This document shows, piece after piece, positions 23,129 through 31,068 of a stretch of 37,681 bases of DNA. Numbering within the stretch: the stretch's first letter is position 1; every line of letters starts with the position of its first letter. The DNA is from Acholeplasmatales bacterium (GTDB lineage: Bacteria > Bacillota_I > Bacilli_A > Acholeplasmatales > Anaeroplasmataceae): contig CAAGAX010000032.1 in NCBI GenBank assembly GCA_900767915.1, forward strand, positions 1-37,681. The letters are read 5' to 3'. The translations under genes and the position numbers were made by a program. The notes under the pieces are model-generated. The model searched no databases and was not told the origin of the DNA. It saw only the letters and a list, made by a program, of their open reading frames with translations.

Positions 23129-24232
23129 ATGTCTGCTGATGTTATTTTAAGAGATGTAAATAAAGTTTACCCAAATGGTTTCCATGCTGTATATGATTTT
23201 AATATTGAAATTGAAAAAGGTGAGTTTATTGTACTTGCTGGTCCATCTGGTTGTGGAAAATCAACTACATTACGTATGGTTGCTGGACTTGAAGATATTT
23301 CTAAAGGCGATTTAATTATTAACGGAAAAAAAGTTAATAATGTTGCTCCAAAGGATAGAGATATAGCAATGGTTTTCCAAAACTATGCATTATATGCACA
23401 TATGACAGTTTATCATAATATGGCATTCTCATTAACAATTCGTAAGGTCGATCCAGTTGAAATTCATGCTAGAGTTATGAAAGCTGCTGAGGTTTTAGGC
23501 TTAGTACCATATTTAAATAGAAAGCCTAAGCAATTATCAGGTGGTCAACGTCAACGTGTTGCATTAGGTCGTGCAATAGTTCGTGATCCAGTTGTATTCT
23601 TATTAGATGAACCATTATCAAATCTAGATGCTAAACTTCGTGGAGCAATGCGTAAGGAATTAATGCAATTACATGAAAGATTAAATGCCACTTTCTTATA
23701 TGTAACTCATGATCAAATTGAGGCTTTAACTCTTGCTTCAAGAATTGTTATTATGAAAGATGGTTATGTTCAACAAATTGCTACTCCAAAAGAGATGTTT
23801 GATAATCCGGAAAATTTATTCGTCGCTGGTTTCATTGGAACTCCACCTATGAATTTCTTGAATGGACATATTGATGAGAATTGTGAATATTTTATTCATG
23901 ATAATACAAATACTAAGTTTAAATTAACTCCTCATCAACATGATATTATTCATAGTTATGGTGGAAAACAAGTTATTTTAGCTGTACGTGCAGAATATGG
24001 ATTTATTGATGATGCTTCATTAGCTAATAATCCTGAGTCTAAATTTGAATTAGATGTAGACTATACTGAGTATTTGGGCGCATATAATTTGATTTATGGT
24101 AAGTTAGGTGACGAGAGTCTTATTTGTAAAGTATATAATCGTTCTGATATTACTGATAAAAAATTAAATGTAGCGTTTGATATGGAGAAAGTTCATTTCT
24201 TTGATATTGAAACTACAAAACGTATTCGTTAG
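23129..24232 (+). CDS. msmX: Multi-sugar ABC transporter ATPase (MsmX/UgpC type)
   Basis: Powers sugar import by ATP hydrolysis. The 367-residue protein has every ATPase motif: Walker A GPSGCGKST, Q-loop MVFQNYALY, signature LSGGQRQRVALGRA, Walker B VFLLDEP, D-loop LSNLDAKLR, and H-loop THD. A C-terminal regulatory TOBE-type domain (about 240-367) is typical of the MsmX/MalK group. It starts after GGAGGG. In many Firmicutes this ATPase is encoded apart from its permeases and shared between importers; here it lies inside the operon between unknown membrane protein genes, which suggests a dedicated motor. Confidence 0.93.
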   Translation: MSADVILRDVNKVYPNGFHAVYDFNIEIEKGEFIVLAGPSGCGKSTTLRMVAGLEDISKGDLIINGKKVNNVAPKDRDIAMVFQNYALYAHMTVYHNMAFSLTIRKVDPVEIHARVMKAAEVLGLVPYLNRKPKQLSGGQRQRVALGRAIVRDPVVFLLDEPLSNLDAKLRGAMRKELMQLHERLNATFLYVTHDQIEALTLASRIVIMKDGYVQQIATPKEMFDNPENLFVAGFIGTPPMNFLNGHIDENCEYFIHDNTNTKFKLTPHQHDIIHSYGGKQVILAVRAEYGFIDDASLANNPESKFELDVDYTEYLGAYNLIYGKLGDESLICKVYNRSDITDKKLNVAFDMEKVHFFDIETTKRIR

Positions 24233-24249
24233 TTAGGAGGAATGATTAT

Positions 24250-24951
24250 ATGGATAATAATCGTTACGAAGAAGTAGAAAAAAAAGAAAATCCGTTAATT
24301 AAAGTTTTGAAGATATTTGGTCAATATTTGAAAAATTTAGGATATGATTTCATTGTATCATTTAAGTATAATAATATGAAGCTTGCTTCAATTTTGGTTG
24401 CTATTCCTGGTGTATTATTAGGATTCTTCCTAAAATGGCATGCTCCAGTTGTAAGAACTATTGTTTTTAGTCAAGGTGAATTAGATGGAGTTGCTCAATT
24501 CTATAAAATTTCTTTTGATTACAGTGGTATGATTCTATTTATATTAATGCTTTTTGGTATATTAAATATTTTTACTGCATTTTCTATGTCAAAGAAAAAG
24601 AATTTAGGTTCTGTTGTTCTTTCTACAATTTGTTCTTCTGTAATTATTGTATGTGGTGTTTTATATATCTTTGCAATTGTGATTTTCTTTGAAGGCTATA
24701 ATTTAAACCAAACTGCTTTTGCTGAAAAATATCAAGAATTGATTAATAGTGGTATGACTACAGATGCTGCAACAAAAGCTGCTCAAGATGCATGCCAATT
24801 CATTGGAATTTCAAAGAATGAACCCATTAATTTTGATTACAATTTTATTATTTCTATTTCTTCAATTGTAATTTCTATGGTATCTTCATTAGTGGGTTGT
24901 ATTTTAGGATTCATAAATTATGATAGAACTTATGAAAAGGTAGATAGATAA
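24250..24951 (+). CDS. Four-helix membrane protein, unknown family
   Basis: A 233-residue protein after TAGGAGG. A 40-residue charged N-terminus (NRYEEVEKKENPLIKVLKI) precedes TM1 (about 46-62). TM2 (92-112) and TM3 (117-145) follow. A loop of about 55 residues contains YQELINSGMTTDAATKAAQD, and TM4 lies near 200-222. The loop is Ala/Thr-rich and may form a helix outside the cell. No family is recognised. It begins 17 bases after the ATPase gene and its stop overlaps the next start (TAATG). A role as an accessory part of the importer is inferred from synteny only. Confidence 0.7.
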   Translation: MDNNRYEEVEKKENPLIKVLKIFGQYLKNLGYDFIVSFKYNNMKLASILVAIPGVLLGFFLKWHAPVVRTIVFSQGELDGVAQFYKISFDYSGMILFILMLFGILNIFTAFSMSKKKNLGSVVLSTICSSVIIVCGVLYIFAIVIFFEGYNLNQTAFAEKYQELINSGMTTDAATKAAQDACQFIGISKNEPINFDYNFIISISSIVISMVSSLVGCILGFINYDRTYEKVDR

Positions 24952-25538
24952 TGAGTAAAAAAAAGAAAGAAAATATTGATGATTTAAACCCATATGAGGT
25001 TGATAAATTATCAAAAATTCCTTCTTGGCTTATTATATTTCTAATGAAATATTGGGCAGCTGCGGCTGCCGTTTTCTTTACTATAATAGGTGGTATAGAT
25101 ATAGGAATTGATTTTTCAAAAGATAATTATAAAGATGTTGTTGCATCTATAAATATGTCTGAACAAATTATTTTAATAATTGGCTTTGCCATATCTATTT
25201 TATTAAATTATGCTGTTAAACAAGTTGTTATATTATTAAATAATAGACGTAATAATACATATAAATATAATTTAATTAATCAAACAGGATTATTAGGGTT
25301 CTTTTTACATTTGTTATATGGAATAATAGTTTCATTTTTATTATTTTTTGTTATTTCTTTTTTGGGTTATAAAGGTTGGATTTTTAATTTATTTGGCAAT
25401 AGCGATTATGGACTTGAACCATTTACATATGGTTTATGCTTTATTATTGTTGACATTATATGTGTTCTAATTAAAAATTTAATTTCTAATCTTATAGAAA
25501 GAATTCAATATAAACGTCAATTAAATTATAATATTTAG
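24951..25538 (+). CDS. Four-helix membrane protein, unknown family
   Basis: A 195-residue protein whose ATG shares one base with the preceding stop. The cytoplasmic N-terminus reads NIDDLNPYEVDKLSKIPSWL, followed by the striking helix MKYWAAAAAVFFTIIGG. Further helices lie near 71-92, 112-136 and 152-175; the C-terminus is basic. I do not recognise a characterised family. The NPYEVDKLSKIPSW motif is distinctive enough to search with. It is translationally coupled to the protein at 24250 and sits directly before the polygalacturonase gene. Confidence 0.7.
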   Translation: MSKKKKENIDDLNPYEVDKLSKIPSWLIIFLMKYWAAAAAVFFTIIGGIDIGIDFSKDNYKDVVASINMSEQIILIIGFAISILLNYAVKQVVILLNNRRNNTYKYNLINQTGLLGFFLHLLYGIIVSFLLFFVISFLGYKGWIFNLFGNSDYGLEPFTYGLCFIIVDIICVLIKNLISNLIERIQYKRQLNYNI

Positions 25539-25550
25539 GAGAATTATTTT

Positions 25551-27101
25551 ATGGATTTTAATGTGATTTTTAAAAGCTCAAGAAGCTTAACAATTGAATT
25601 ATCTAATAATGAGATAGTAACAACTTTACCATATTCAATTTACGCTAATGATTTGCTTATTGAAACTAATATTACAAATAATGTTTATTCTATTTATAAT
25701 TTAGAACCTAATAAAGAATATAATATTGTTTTAATTCAGGGTGATAATAAAGTCGTAAAATCAATTAAAACTGATTATGAATATGTAACGCTAAATGTTA
25801 AAAAATTTGGTGCTAAAGGTGATGGAATTACTCTTGATACTAATTATATACAAGCTTGTATTTTAGCTTGTCCAGATAATGGTAGAGTTTATTTTCCTAA
25901 AGGAAATTATTACACAGGTCCATTATTTTTAAGAAGCAACATTACAATTGAGCTTGCAGAGGACGCTAAATTAATTGGCGATATAGATAGAAAACATTAT
26001 CCAATTTTACCAGGTATTACTTTTACCTCAGATGAATTAGATGAATATAATTTAGGATCATGGGAAGGAAATCCATTAGATTGTTTTGCAAGTATAATTA
26101 CTGGAGTTAATGTTGAAAATGTTAAAATCATTGGTAAAGGTATTATTGATGGTAATGCCTCAAATTCTGATTGGTGGGTAGATGTACGTACTAGAAGAAT
26201 TGCATGGAGGCCAAGAGGGGTATTTTTAAATCATTGTAAAAATATATATTTCCAAGGTGTAACAGTTACTAATACACCATCATGGAATTTACATCCATAT
26301 TTCTCAGAAAATTTAGGTTTTATTGACATGAAGCTTATAAATCCTAAGAAATCACCTAATACTGATGGATGCGATCCTGAATCATGTAAAAACGTTGATA
26401 TTATTGGTGTTTATTTCTCTGTTGGTGATGATTGTATAGCTATTAAATCAGGAAAAATCTATACGGGTAGGAAATATAAAAAGCCATCTGAAAAGTTCAA
26501 TATTAGAAATTGTTCAATGAATTTTGGACATGGTGCTATTGTTTTAGGCAGTGAAATGTCTGGTGGTATTAAAGATATAACAGTATCTCAATGTTTATTT
26601 AATCAAACAGATCGTGGTTTAAGAATTAAAACAAGACGTGGTAGAGGTAAGGATGCTATTATTGATGGAATTACTTTTGAAAATATTAAGATGACTGATG
26701 TATTAACACCATTAGTTATAAATATGTTCTATTTTTGTGATCCTGATGGACATTCCGAATATGTATATTCAAAAGAAAAACTCCCAATTGATGATAGAAC
26801 ACCTTATTTAGGAAAGTTTGTATTTAAGGATATTGATTGTACTAATGTTAATGTAGCAGCTGGTACATTCTATGGTTTACCTGAAATGCCAATTGATTCT
26901 ATTGATATTAAAAATGTTAATTTCCATTATGCAAATAATCCTGTGAGCGGTATTCCTGCAATGATGGATGGATTAAAGCCAATGAGTGGAAAAGGATTAA
27001 TTTTCTCTTATGTTAATAAGGTTACAATTAAGAATGTTGACTTTGATGGCTTGTTGTCAGATAAATATGAATTTTTTGATGTAAATCAAGTTAATAAATA
27101 A
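25551..27101 (+). CDS. Polygalacturonase, GH28, cytoplasmic
   Basis: Hydrolyses galacturonan chains. The 516-residue protein has a 75-residue N-terminal beta domain (fibronectin-like by pattern), then a right-handed beta helix with all GH28 signatures: SPNTDGCDPESC (first Asp), VGDDCIAIKSG (Asp pair), FGHGAIVLGSEMSGG (His), and GLRIKTRRGRG (Arg-x-Lys). The W-N-L-H-P segment and the N-terminal domain recall exo-acting enzymes. There is no signal peptide, so it probably works on imported oligogalacturonides. It is the last gene of the operon, 12 bases after the previous one, and a terminator follows. Confidence 0.93.
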   Translation: MDFNVIFKSSRSLTIELSNNEIVTTLPYSIYANDLLIETNITNNVYSIYNLEPNKEYNIVLIQGDNKVVKSIKTDYEYVTLNVKKFGAKGDGITLDTNYIQACILACPDNGRVYFPKGNYYTGPLFLRSNITIELAEDAKLIGDIDRKHYPILPGITFTSDELDEYNLGSWEGNPLDCFASIITGVNVENVKIIGKGIIDGNASNSDWWVDVRTRRIAWRPRGVFLNHCKNIYFQGVTVTNTPSWNLHPYFSENLGFIDMKLINPKKSPNTDGCDPESCKNVDIIGVYFSVGDDCIAIKSGKIYTGRKYKKPSEKFNIRNCSMNFGHGAIVLGSEMSGGIKDITVSQCLFNQTDRGLRIKTRRGRGKDAIIDGITFENIKMTDVLTPLVINMFYFCDPDGHSEYVYSKEKLPIDDRTPYLGKFVFKDIDCTNVNVAAGTFYGLPEMPIDSIDIKNVNFHYANNPVSGIPAMMDGLKPMSGKGLIFSYVNKVTIKNVDFDGLLSDKYEFFDVNQVNK

Positions 27102-27106
27102 TTTTA

Positions 27107-27136
27107 AAACACACTATATTTTGGTGTGTTTTTCTT
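27107..27136 (+). terminator. Rho-independent terminator of the pectin operon
   Basis: AAACACAC and GTGTGTTT form an 8-bp stem at about 27107-27131, followed by TTCTTTTTTT. Confidence 0.75.
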
Positions 27137-27144
27137 TTTTTTAT

Positions 27145-27158
27145 TCAAAACGTTTTCA
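27145..27158 (+). promoter_or_regulatory. cre-like site upstream of rpiB-upp-atp
   Basis: TCAAAACGTTTTCA matches the cre consensus at 13 of 14 positions. It lies 38 bases upstream of the -35, between the pectin operon terminator and the rpiB promoter, a position compatible with CcpA activation. Confidence 0.5.
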
Positions 27159-27195
27159 TTCAATTTATTGTTAACAAAAAAAGTTCGATTGTAAT

Positions 27196-27223
27196 TTAAC
27201 ATTAATTAATAATGTGGTATAAT
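27196..27223 (+). promoter_or_regulatory. SigA promoter of the rpiB-upp-atp operon
   Basis: TTAACA (27196-27201), a 16-base spacer and TATAAT (27218-27223) with TGG before the -10. No other promoter or terminator is apparent before 35271, so about 8 kb may be one transcript. Confidence 0.7.
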
Positions 27224-27260
27224 ACCATTGGAAAAAATCTAAAAAGAAAAGGAGTAAATT

Positions 27261-27719
27261 ATGAAAATATCAATTGGATGTGATCATTCTGCATTAGATT
27301 TGAAAAATGCAATTATTGATTATCTTAAAAAATGCGGTCATATTGTATTTGATAAAGGTACATATACAATAGATAGCTGTGATTATACAGACTATGGTTA
27401 TCTGGTAGCTAAGGATATTAAAGATGGTGTTTGTGATCGTGGAATTGTTATTTGTTATACTGGTATTGGAATGTCAATAATCGCTAATAAGGTTACTGGT
27501 GTAAGATGTGCTCTTGTAGGCTCAAAGGATGCTGCTGTTTTAACAAGGGAACATAATGATACTAATTGCTTAGCATTATCTGCTAAATACACTGGAATCC
27601 CATTAGCTAAAGAAATTGTTGATATATGGCTAAATACTGATTTTTCTAATAATGAAAGACATTTAAGAAGAATCAATAAAATTACAAAATATGAGGAGGA
27701 AGAAAAATGTCAAAAGTAG
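27261..27719 (+). CDS. rpiB: Ribose-5-phosphate isomerase B / LacAB-family isomerase
   Basis: Interconverts ribose-5-phosphate and ribulose-5-phosphate. The 152-residue protein shows GCDHSALDLKN (active-site Asp-His), the catalytic Cys65 in ICYTGIGMSIIANKV, and REHNDTNCLAL with the second catalytic His. Most family members have CGTGIG; here Gly is replaced by Tyr, and GCDH stands where GSDH is usual. A galactose-6-phosphate isomerase activity (LacB type) cannot be ruled out. AAAGGAG precedes the ATG. The gene overlaps upp by 13 bases. Confidence 0.88.
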   Translation: MKISIGCDHSALDLKNAIIDYLKKCGHIVFDKGTYTIDSCDYTDYGYLVAKDIKDGVCDRGIVICYTGIGMSIIANKVTGVRCALVGSKDAAVLTREHNDTNCLALSAKYTGIPLAKEIVDIWLNTDFSNNERHLRRINKITKYEEEEKCQK

Positions 27720-28333
27720 TAGTTCTTAATCATGCATTAGTGAAACATAAATTAACTAATATCAGAAAAAAAGATACATCTACAAAGGATTTCTATCAAA
27801 ATGTAAATGAAATTGCAGGCTTAATGGCTTATGAAATAACACGTGAATTTCCTTTAAAGGCTATAGAAATTGAAACACCTATTTGCAAATCAGTACAATA
27901 TGAATTAGCAAATGATGTTGTTATTGTTCCAATTTTGAGAGCTGGTTTAGGAATGGTTGATGGAATTCGTGATTTAATTCCAACTGCTAAGGTTGGTTTT
28001 ATCGGTTTATATCGTGATGAAGAGACTTTAGAGCCTCATGAGTATTATGCGAAATTCCCTGATAACATTAAAGATTCTATTGTATTACTAGTAGATCCTA
28101 TGCTTGCGACTGGTGGAAGTGCAGATGCTGCAATAACTATGCTTAAAAAACGTGGTTGTAAGGATATTAGATATGTTGGATTAGTTGGCGCACCTGAAGG
28201 TGTTAGTCATCTACAAAAACAACATCCTGATGTTGATATTTATTTAGCCTCATTAGATGAAAAATTAAATGAAAACGGCTATATTGTTCCTGGCTTAGGC
28301 GATTGTGGAGATCGTTTATTCGGAACTAAATAA
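27707..28333 (+). CDS. upp: Uracil phosphoribosyltransferase
   Basis: Salvages uracil with PRPP to UMP. The 208-residue protein has the family motifs VPILRAGLGMVDG, YRDEETLEPHEYY, the PRPP loop LVDPMLATGGSADAAI, and the uracil-binding end IVPGLGDCGDRLFGTK. Its ribosome binding site GAGGAGG is inside rpiB, and its stop shares a base with the atpZ start (TAATG). Linkage of upp to the atp operon is common in Firmicutes. Confidence 0.96.
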   Translation: MSKVVVLNHALVKHKLTNIRKKDTSTKDFYQNVNEIAGLMAYEITREFPLKAIEIETPICKSVQYELANDVVIVPILRAGLGMVDGIRDLIPTAKVGFIGLYRDEETLEPHEYYAKFPDNIKDSIVLLVDPMLATGGSADAAITMLKKRGCKDIRYVGLVGAPEGVSHLQKQHPDVDIYLASLDEKLNENGYIVPGLGDCGDRLFGTK

Positions 28334-28569
28334 TGAAATTAGGTAAATATGCTAAGTATTATTCTATAGGCACTCAAGGGATATTCTCAATGGTAATATT
28401 CCTTGTAATAGGATATTATATTGGCTATAAAATTGACAAGGATTCTCCTTGGCCTGCAATTTTAGCAGTAATAGGTGTGTTAATAGGCTTATTTATTTTC
28501 ATATCCTATTTATTATATCTACTAAAAGAAGAAGAAAAGGAGAAAAAAAATGAAAAATCTAAAAGCTAA
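28333..28569 (+). CDS. atpZ: AtpZ/AtpI-family membrane protein
   Basis: A 78-residue protein with two helices (about 14-31 and 41-65). The conserved segment is GYYIGYKIDKDSPWPAILAV with G-x-x-x-G-L-F. This is the AtpZ (AtpI/ATPase_gene1) pattern seen in front of F-type ATP synthase operons. AtpZ and AtpI act in c-ring assembly or Mg2+ supply in other bacteria. A lysine and glutamate-rich tail follows the second helix. The last 20 bases overlap the next gene. Confidence 0.75.
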   Translation: MKLGKYAKYYSIGTQGIFSMVIFLVIGYYIGYKIDKDSPWPAILAVIGVLIGLFIFISYLLYLLKEEEKEKKNEKSKS

Positions 28570-28966
28570 TTTTTGGGTTGTTCCAATTACCTTGCTAGTT
28601 ACTACTATTATTTCTTTGATTTTAGGTTTTTGTGGACAAAACTGGAAATACTATTTGATAGGCTCTCTTGTAGGATTAATGAATCATAGTATTATGATAA
28701 AACAAAATGCTAGAATTACTAGATTTTCAAAGCTAGATCCTGATCATTTAACATTTAATCCAAAGAAATCAGCAATTTTATGGTATTTATTACGTTCTGT
28801 TCTATTTTTAGGTGTTTTTATATCTTTGATATTTATATCTGATATTAAAAATAATCGTCAAGCAATATGGGATATTGTTATCGCACTAGGTGGATATCTA
28901 GTAATGAAAATAATATTTGTATTATGCTTAGTATTTTTTAAAGAAGAGAAGGTGGAAACAAAGTGA
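28550..28966 (+). CDS. atpI: AtpI-like ATP synthase accessory membrane protein
   Basis: A 138-residue protein with four helices (about 8-26, 32-46, 77-98, 107-132), placed where atpI is expected. The G-S-L-V-G-L-M-N-H motif near residue 40 resembles the AtpI / ATP synthase I family. In sodium-dependent ATP synthases AtpI is needed for c-ring assembly, which would fit the c subunit here. It overlaps atpZ upstream and atpB downstream (GTGA). Confidence 0.65.
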   Translation: MKNLKANFWVVPITLLVTTIISLILGFCGQNWKYYLIGSLVGLMNHSIMIKQNARITRFSKLDPDHLTFNPKKSAILWYLLRSVLFLGVFISLIFISDIKNNRQAIWDIVIALGGYLVMKIIFVLCLVFFKEEKVETK

Positions 28967-29631
28967 CCTTTTTATATGACTTTTATGGTCCTATGACTTC
29001 AACTGTCATTATATGCGCTGTGCTTTGTATTTTCTTTATCATATTATCCTTCTTTATTAAGAAAGTTGATCCAAATAAGAAAACTCCAATGTGGATGGTT
29101 CCCTTCTTATGGATTGTTGATTTAATAAACGGATTTGTTAAAGAAAATATAGGAATAAGATGGAAGGCTTATGCCCCATGGTTTTTAACATTGGTTATCT
29201 TTATATTCTTTGCGAATATATCGTCAGTTTATTTATTAGATAACCCAACTAGTTATATTATGGTTACAGCTGCATTGGCGTTTTGTTCATTTGTAATTAT
29301 TCAGGTTACAGGTGTTGTCTCATTAGGCTTTGGGGGCTATTTAAAAGCGTTTATGGATCCTACACCTATAATGTTACCAATGAACATTATAAGTGAATTT
29401 ACATTTCCATTATCATTATGCTTAAGATTATATGGTAATGTAATATCTGGTGTTGCAATTTCAATTTTAGTTAAAAATGCATTTGAATGGTTTGCAATAC
29501 CTGTTATGCCGTTTATCAATTTACTATTTGATATAGCATTTAGTATAATTCAAGTAGCGGTATTTGTTATTCTGTCTGTAATCTTTACTTCTATGAAGAT
29601 AAAAGATGAAGAAAAAATATATTCAAAATAA
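28963..29631 (+). CDS. atpB: ATP synthase subunit a
   Basis: The membrane stator that carries the ion half-channels. The 222-residue protein starts at GTG 28963, four bases inside the previous gene. Key motifs are LPMNIISEFTFPLSLCLRLYGN, with the essential Arg that faces the c-ring, and a fifth helix ending FTSMKIKDEEK. The length is normal for Firmicutes. AAGG upstream of the GTG serves as ribosome binding site. Confidence 0.95.
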   Translation: MTFLYDFYGPMTSTVIICAVLCIFFIILSFFIKKVDPNKKTPMWMVPFLWIVDLINGFVKENIGIRWKAYAPWFLTLVIFIFFANISSVYLLDNPTSYIMVTAALAFCSFVIIQVTGVVSLGFGGYLKAFMDPTPIMLPMNIISEFTFPLSLCLRLYGNVISGVAISILVKNAFEWFAIPVMPFINLLFDIAFSIIQVAVFVILSVIFTSMKIKDEEKIYSK

Positions 29632-29649
29632 TTAAGGAGAAATTTTAAA

Positions 29650-29925
29650 ATGAATTTTATGTTAGTTTTACAAAATGTTTTAACATTTTTAGCTGAAATT
29701 TCAGTTGGTGAAGGACTAAAATATATTGGTGCTGGTCTAGCAGTATTCACTGGTTTCGCTTGTGCACTTGGTGAAGGTAATGTTGCTGCTCATGCAGTTG
29801 ATGCAATGGCTCGTCAACCAGAAATGGCTGGTACAATTCGTACATCAATGTTAATTGGACAAGCTGTATCTGAAACAACAGGTCTTTATGGACTTGTAAT
29901 TGCAATTTTAATTTTATTCAGCTAA
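29650..29925 (+). CDS. atpE: ATP synthase subunit c with a two-carboxylate, sodium-type site
   Basis: Forms the rotor ring of Fo. The 91-residue hairpin has helix 1 (about 22-50), the polar loop ARQPE (54-58) and helix 2 (about 62-90). The ion site is AVSETTGLY: Val73, Glu75, Thr76, Thr77 and Tyr80. These align with the Na+-binding V63, E65, S66, T67, Y70 of Ilyobacter tartaricus c (S66 replaced by Thr). The helix 1 ligand Gln32 is replaced by Glu42 (LGEGN), 33 residues before Glu75, as in the two-carboxylate c subunit described for Fusobacterium nucleatum. This suggests Na+ coupling; it has not been tested here. Confidence 0.95.
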   Translation: MNFMLVLQNVLTFLAEISVGEGLKYIGAGLAVFTGFACALGEGNVAAHAVDAMARQPEMAGTIRTSMLIGQAVSETTGLYGLVIAILILFS

Positions 29926-29964
29926 TAATAGGAAGGGACTACTTTAGTAGTTAAAGGTAGAAAT

Positions 29965-30540
29965 ATGTTTTTAAATATGACTGATGCTATAAATCAGATA
30001 ATGGAATATTTAAAGCGTTCATTAGGACCTGTTACAGGTGCTAGTGGTGGTGGAGTTGACTTCATTACTGCTGCGGCTGAATTTGGTGTTCAACTTGTTT
30101 CTACTATTATTCTATTTATAATTGTTCGTGTATTTTTTTGGAAGCCTATTACTAATATTCTTGAAAAAAGAAGAGAAGCAATGGATCGTGATTTAGAAGC
30201 AGCAAAAGCTTCAAAGGAAGTAGCTTTAGAAACTCAAAGAAAGCTTGAGTGTGAACTAGCTGATGCTAAATCAAAGATAAGAACTATGCTTGATCAGGCT
30301 GAAAAGGAAGCTAATTTAAAAAGAGATGAAATTCTTTCTAAAGCAAAGGAAGATGCTCAAAAGAGAATGGAAAATCTTGAAATTGAATTAGAAAATGAGA
30401 AAAAAAGCATGGAAGCTGAAATACGTAAGGAAATTGTTGATGTAGCATTTGAAGCTGCTGAAAAGATAGTTGCTAGAGAAATTAATCAAGACAAATATTT
30501 AGATGTTGTTGATGAAATTTTGAAGGGAGCTAGAGAATAG
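29965..30540 (+). CDS. atpF: ATP synthase subunit b
   Basis: The peripheral stalk that links Fo to F1. The 191-residue protein has a 38-residue N-terminal extension before the single membrane helix (about 40-60, LVSTIILFIIVRVFFWKP), longer than the few residues normally found there. The rest is a long charged coiled coil (KRREAMDRDLEAAKASKE and onward). The 39-base gap to atpE can form a small hairpin (ACTAC/GTAGT) just before the ribosome binding site AAAGGTAG. Confidence 0.92.
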   Translation: MFLNMTDAINQIMEYLKRSLGPVTGASGGGVDFITAAAEFGVQLVSTIILFIIVRVFFWKPITNILEKRREAMDRDLEAAKASKEVALETQRKLECELADAKSKIRTMLDQAEKEANLKRDEILSKAKEDAQKRMENLEIELENEKKSMEAEIRKEIVDVAFEAAEKIVAREINQDKYLDVVDEILKGARE

Positions 30541-31055
30541 TGGTAGAGCTTGAATATGCTAAGGCTATTTACGATTTAGCTAAAGAAGAGAATAAAATAG
30601 AAAAAATGAATGAATGCTTAATTTTAGTAAATGAAAGCGTAAAAAATAATGAATTCATTGATTTAATTGATTCACCAAATTTAACTAATTCAGAAAAGAA
30701 AAAAATAATAACAAATGTATATGGTAAATTAGATCATTTATTTTTAGATTTTCTTTATGTTCTAATAGATAATAATAGATTTAAATTAATCAATGAAATT
30801 TCAAGTGAATTTAGTAAGCTAATTCAAGAGGAGCATAATATATTACATATAGAGGCTTTCTCAGTAAAACCTTTAACAAAATCTCAATTAGATAATTTAA
30901 AGGAAGCATTAGCTTCTTATTACAAAAATAAAACTTTAGAAATAGAGAATATAGTAAATCCAAATTTAATTGGTGGTATAAGAATAGAATGTAATGGACA
31001 AACATTAGATATTACTCTTAAAAACACTTTAATTAAAATGAAGGAAATGCTATAA
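30540..31055 (+). CDS. atpH: ATP synthase subunit delta
   Basis: Clamps the peripheral stalk to the top of F1. The 171-residue protein has the OSCP/delta pattern: ELEYAKAIYDLAKEENKIE at the N-terminus, SPNLTNSEKKKII, and the C-terminal NPNLIGGIRIECNGQTLD motif. The GTG start shares one base with the atpF stop (TAGTG), with GAAGGGAG upstream as ribosome binding site. Confidence 0.94.
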   Translation: MVELEYAKAIYDLAKEENKIEKMNECLILVNESVKNNEFIDLIDSPNLTNSEKKKIITNVYGKLDHLFLDFLYVLIDNNRFKLINEISSEFSKLIQEEHNILHIEAFSVKPLTKSQLDNLKEALASYYKNKTLEIENIVNPNLIGGIRIECNGQTLDITLKNTLIKMKEML

Positions 31056-31068
31056 GAAAGGATAGAAA

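Noticed and set aside
28960..28970. Reassignment of TGA to tryptophan, as in Mycoplasma relatives
   Set aside because: TGA ends the atpI-like frame at 28964-28966, and TGG is used for Trp throughout. The code is standard.
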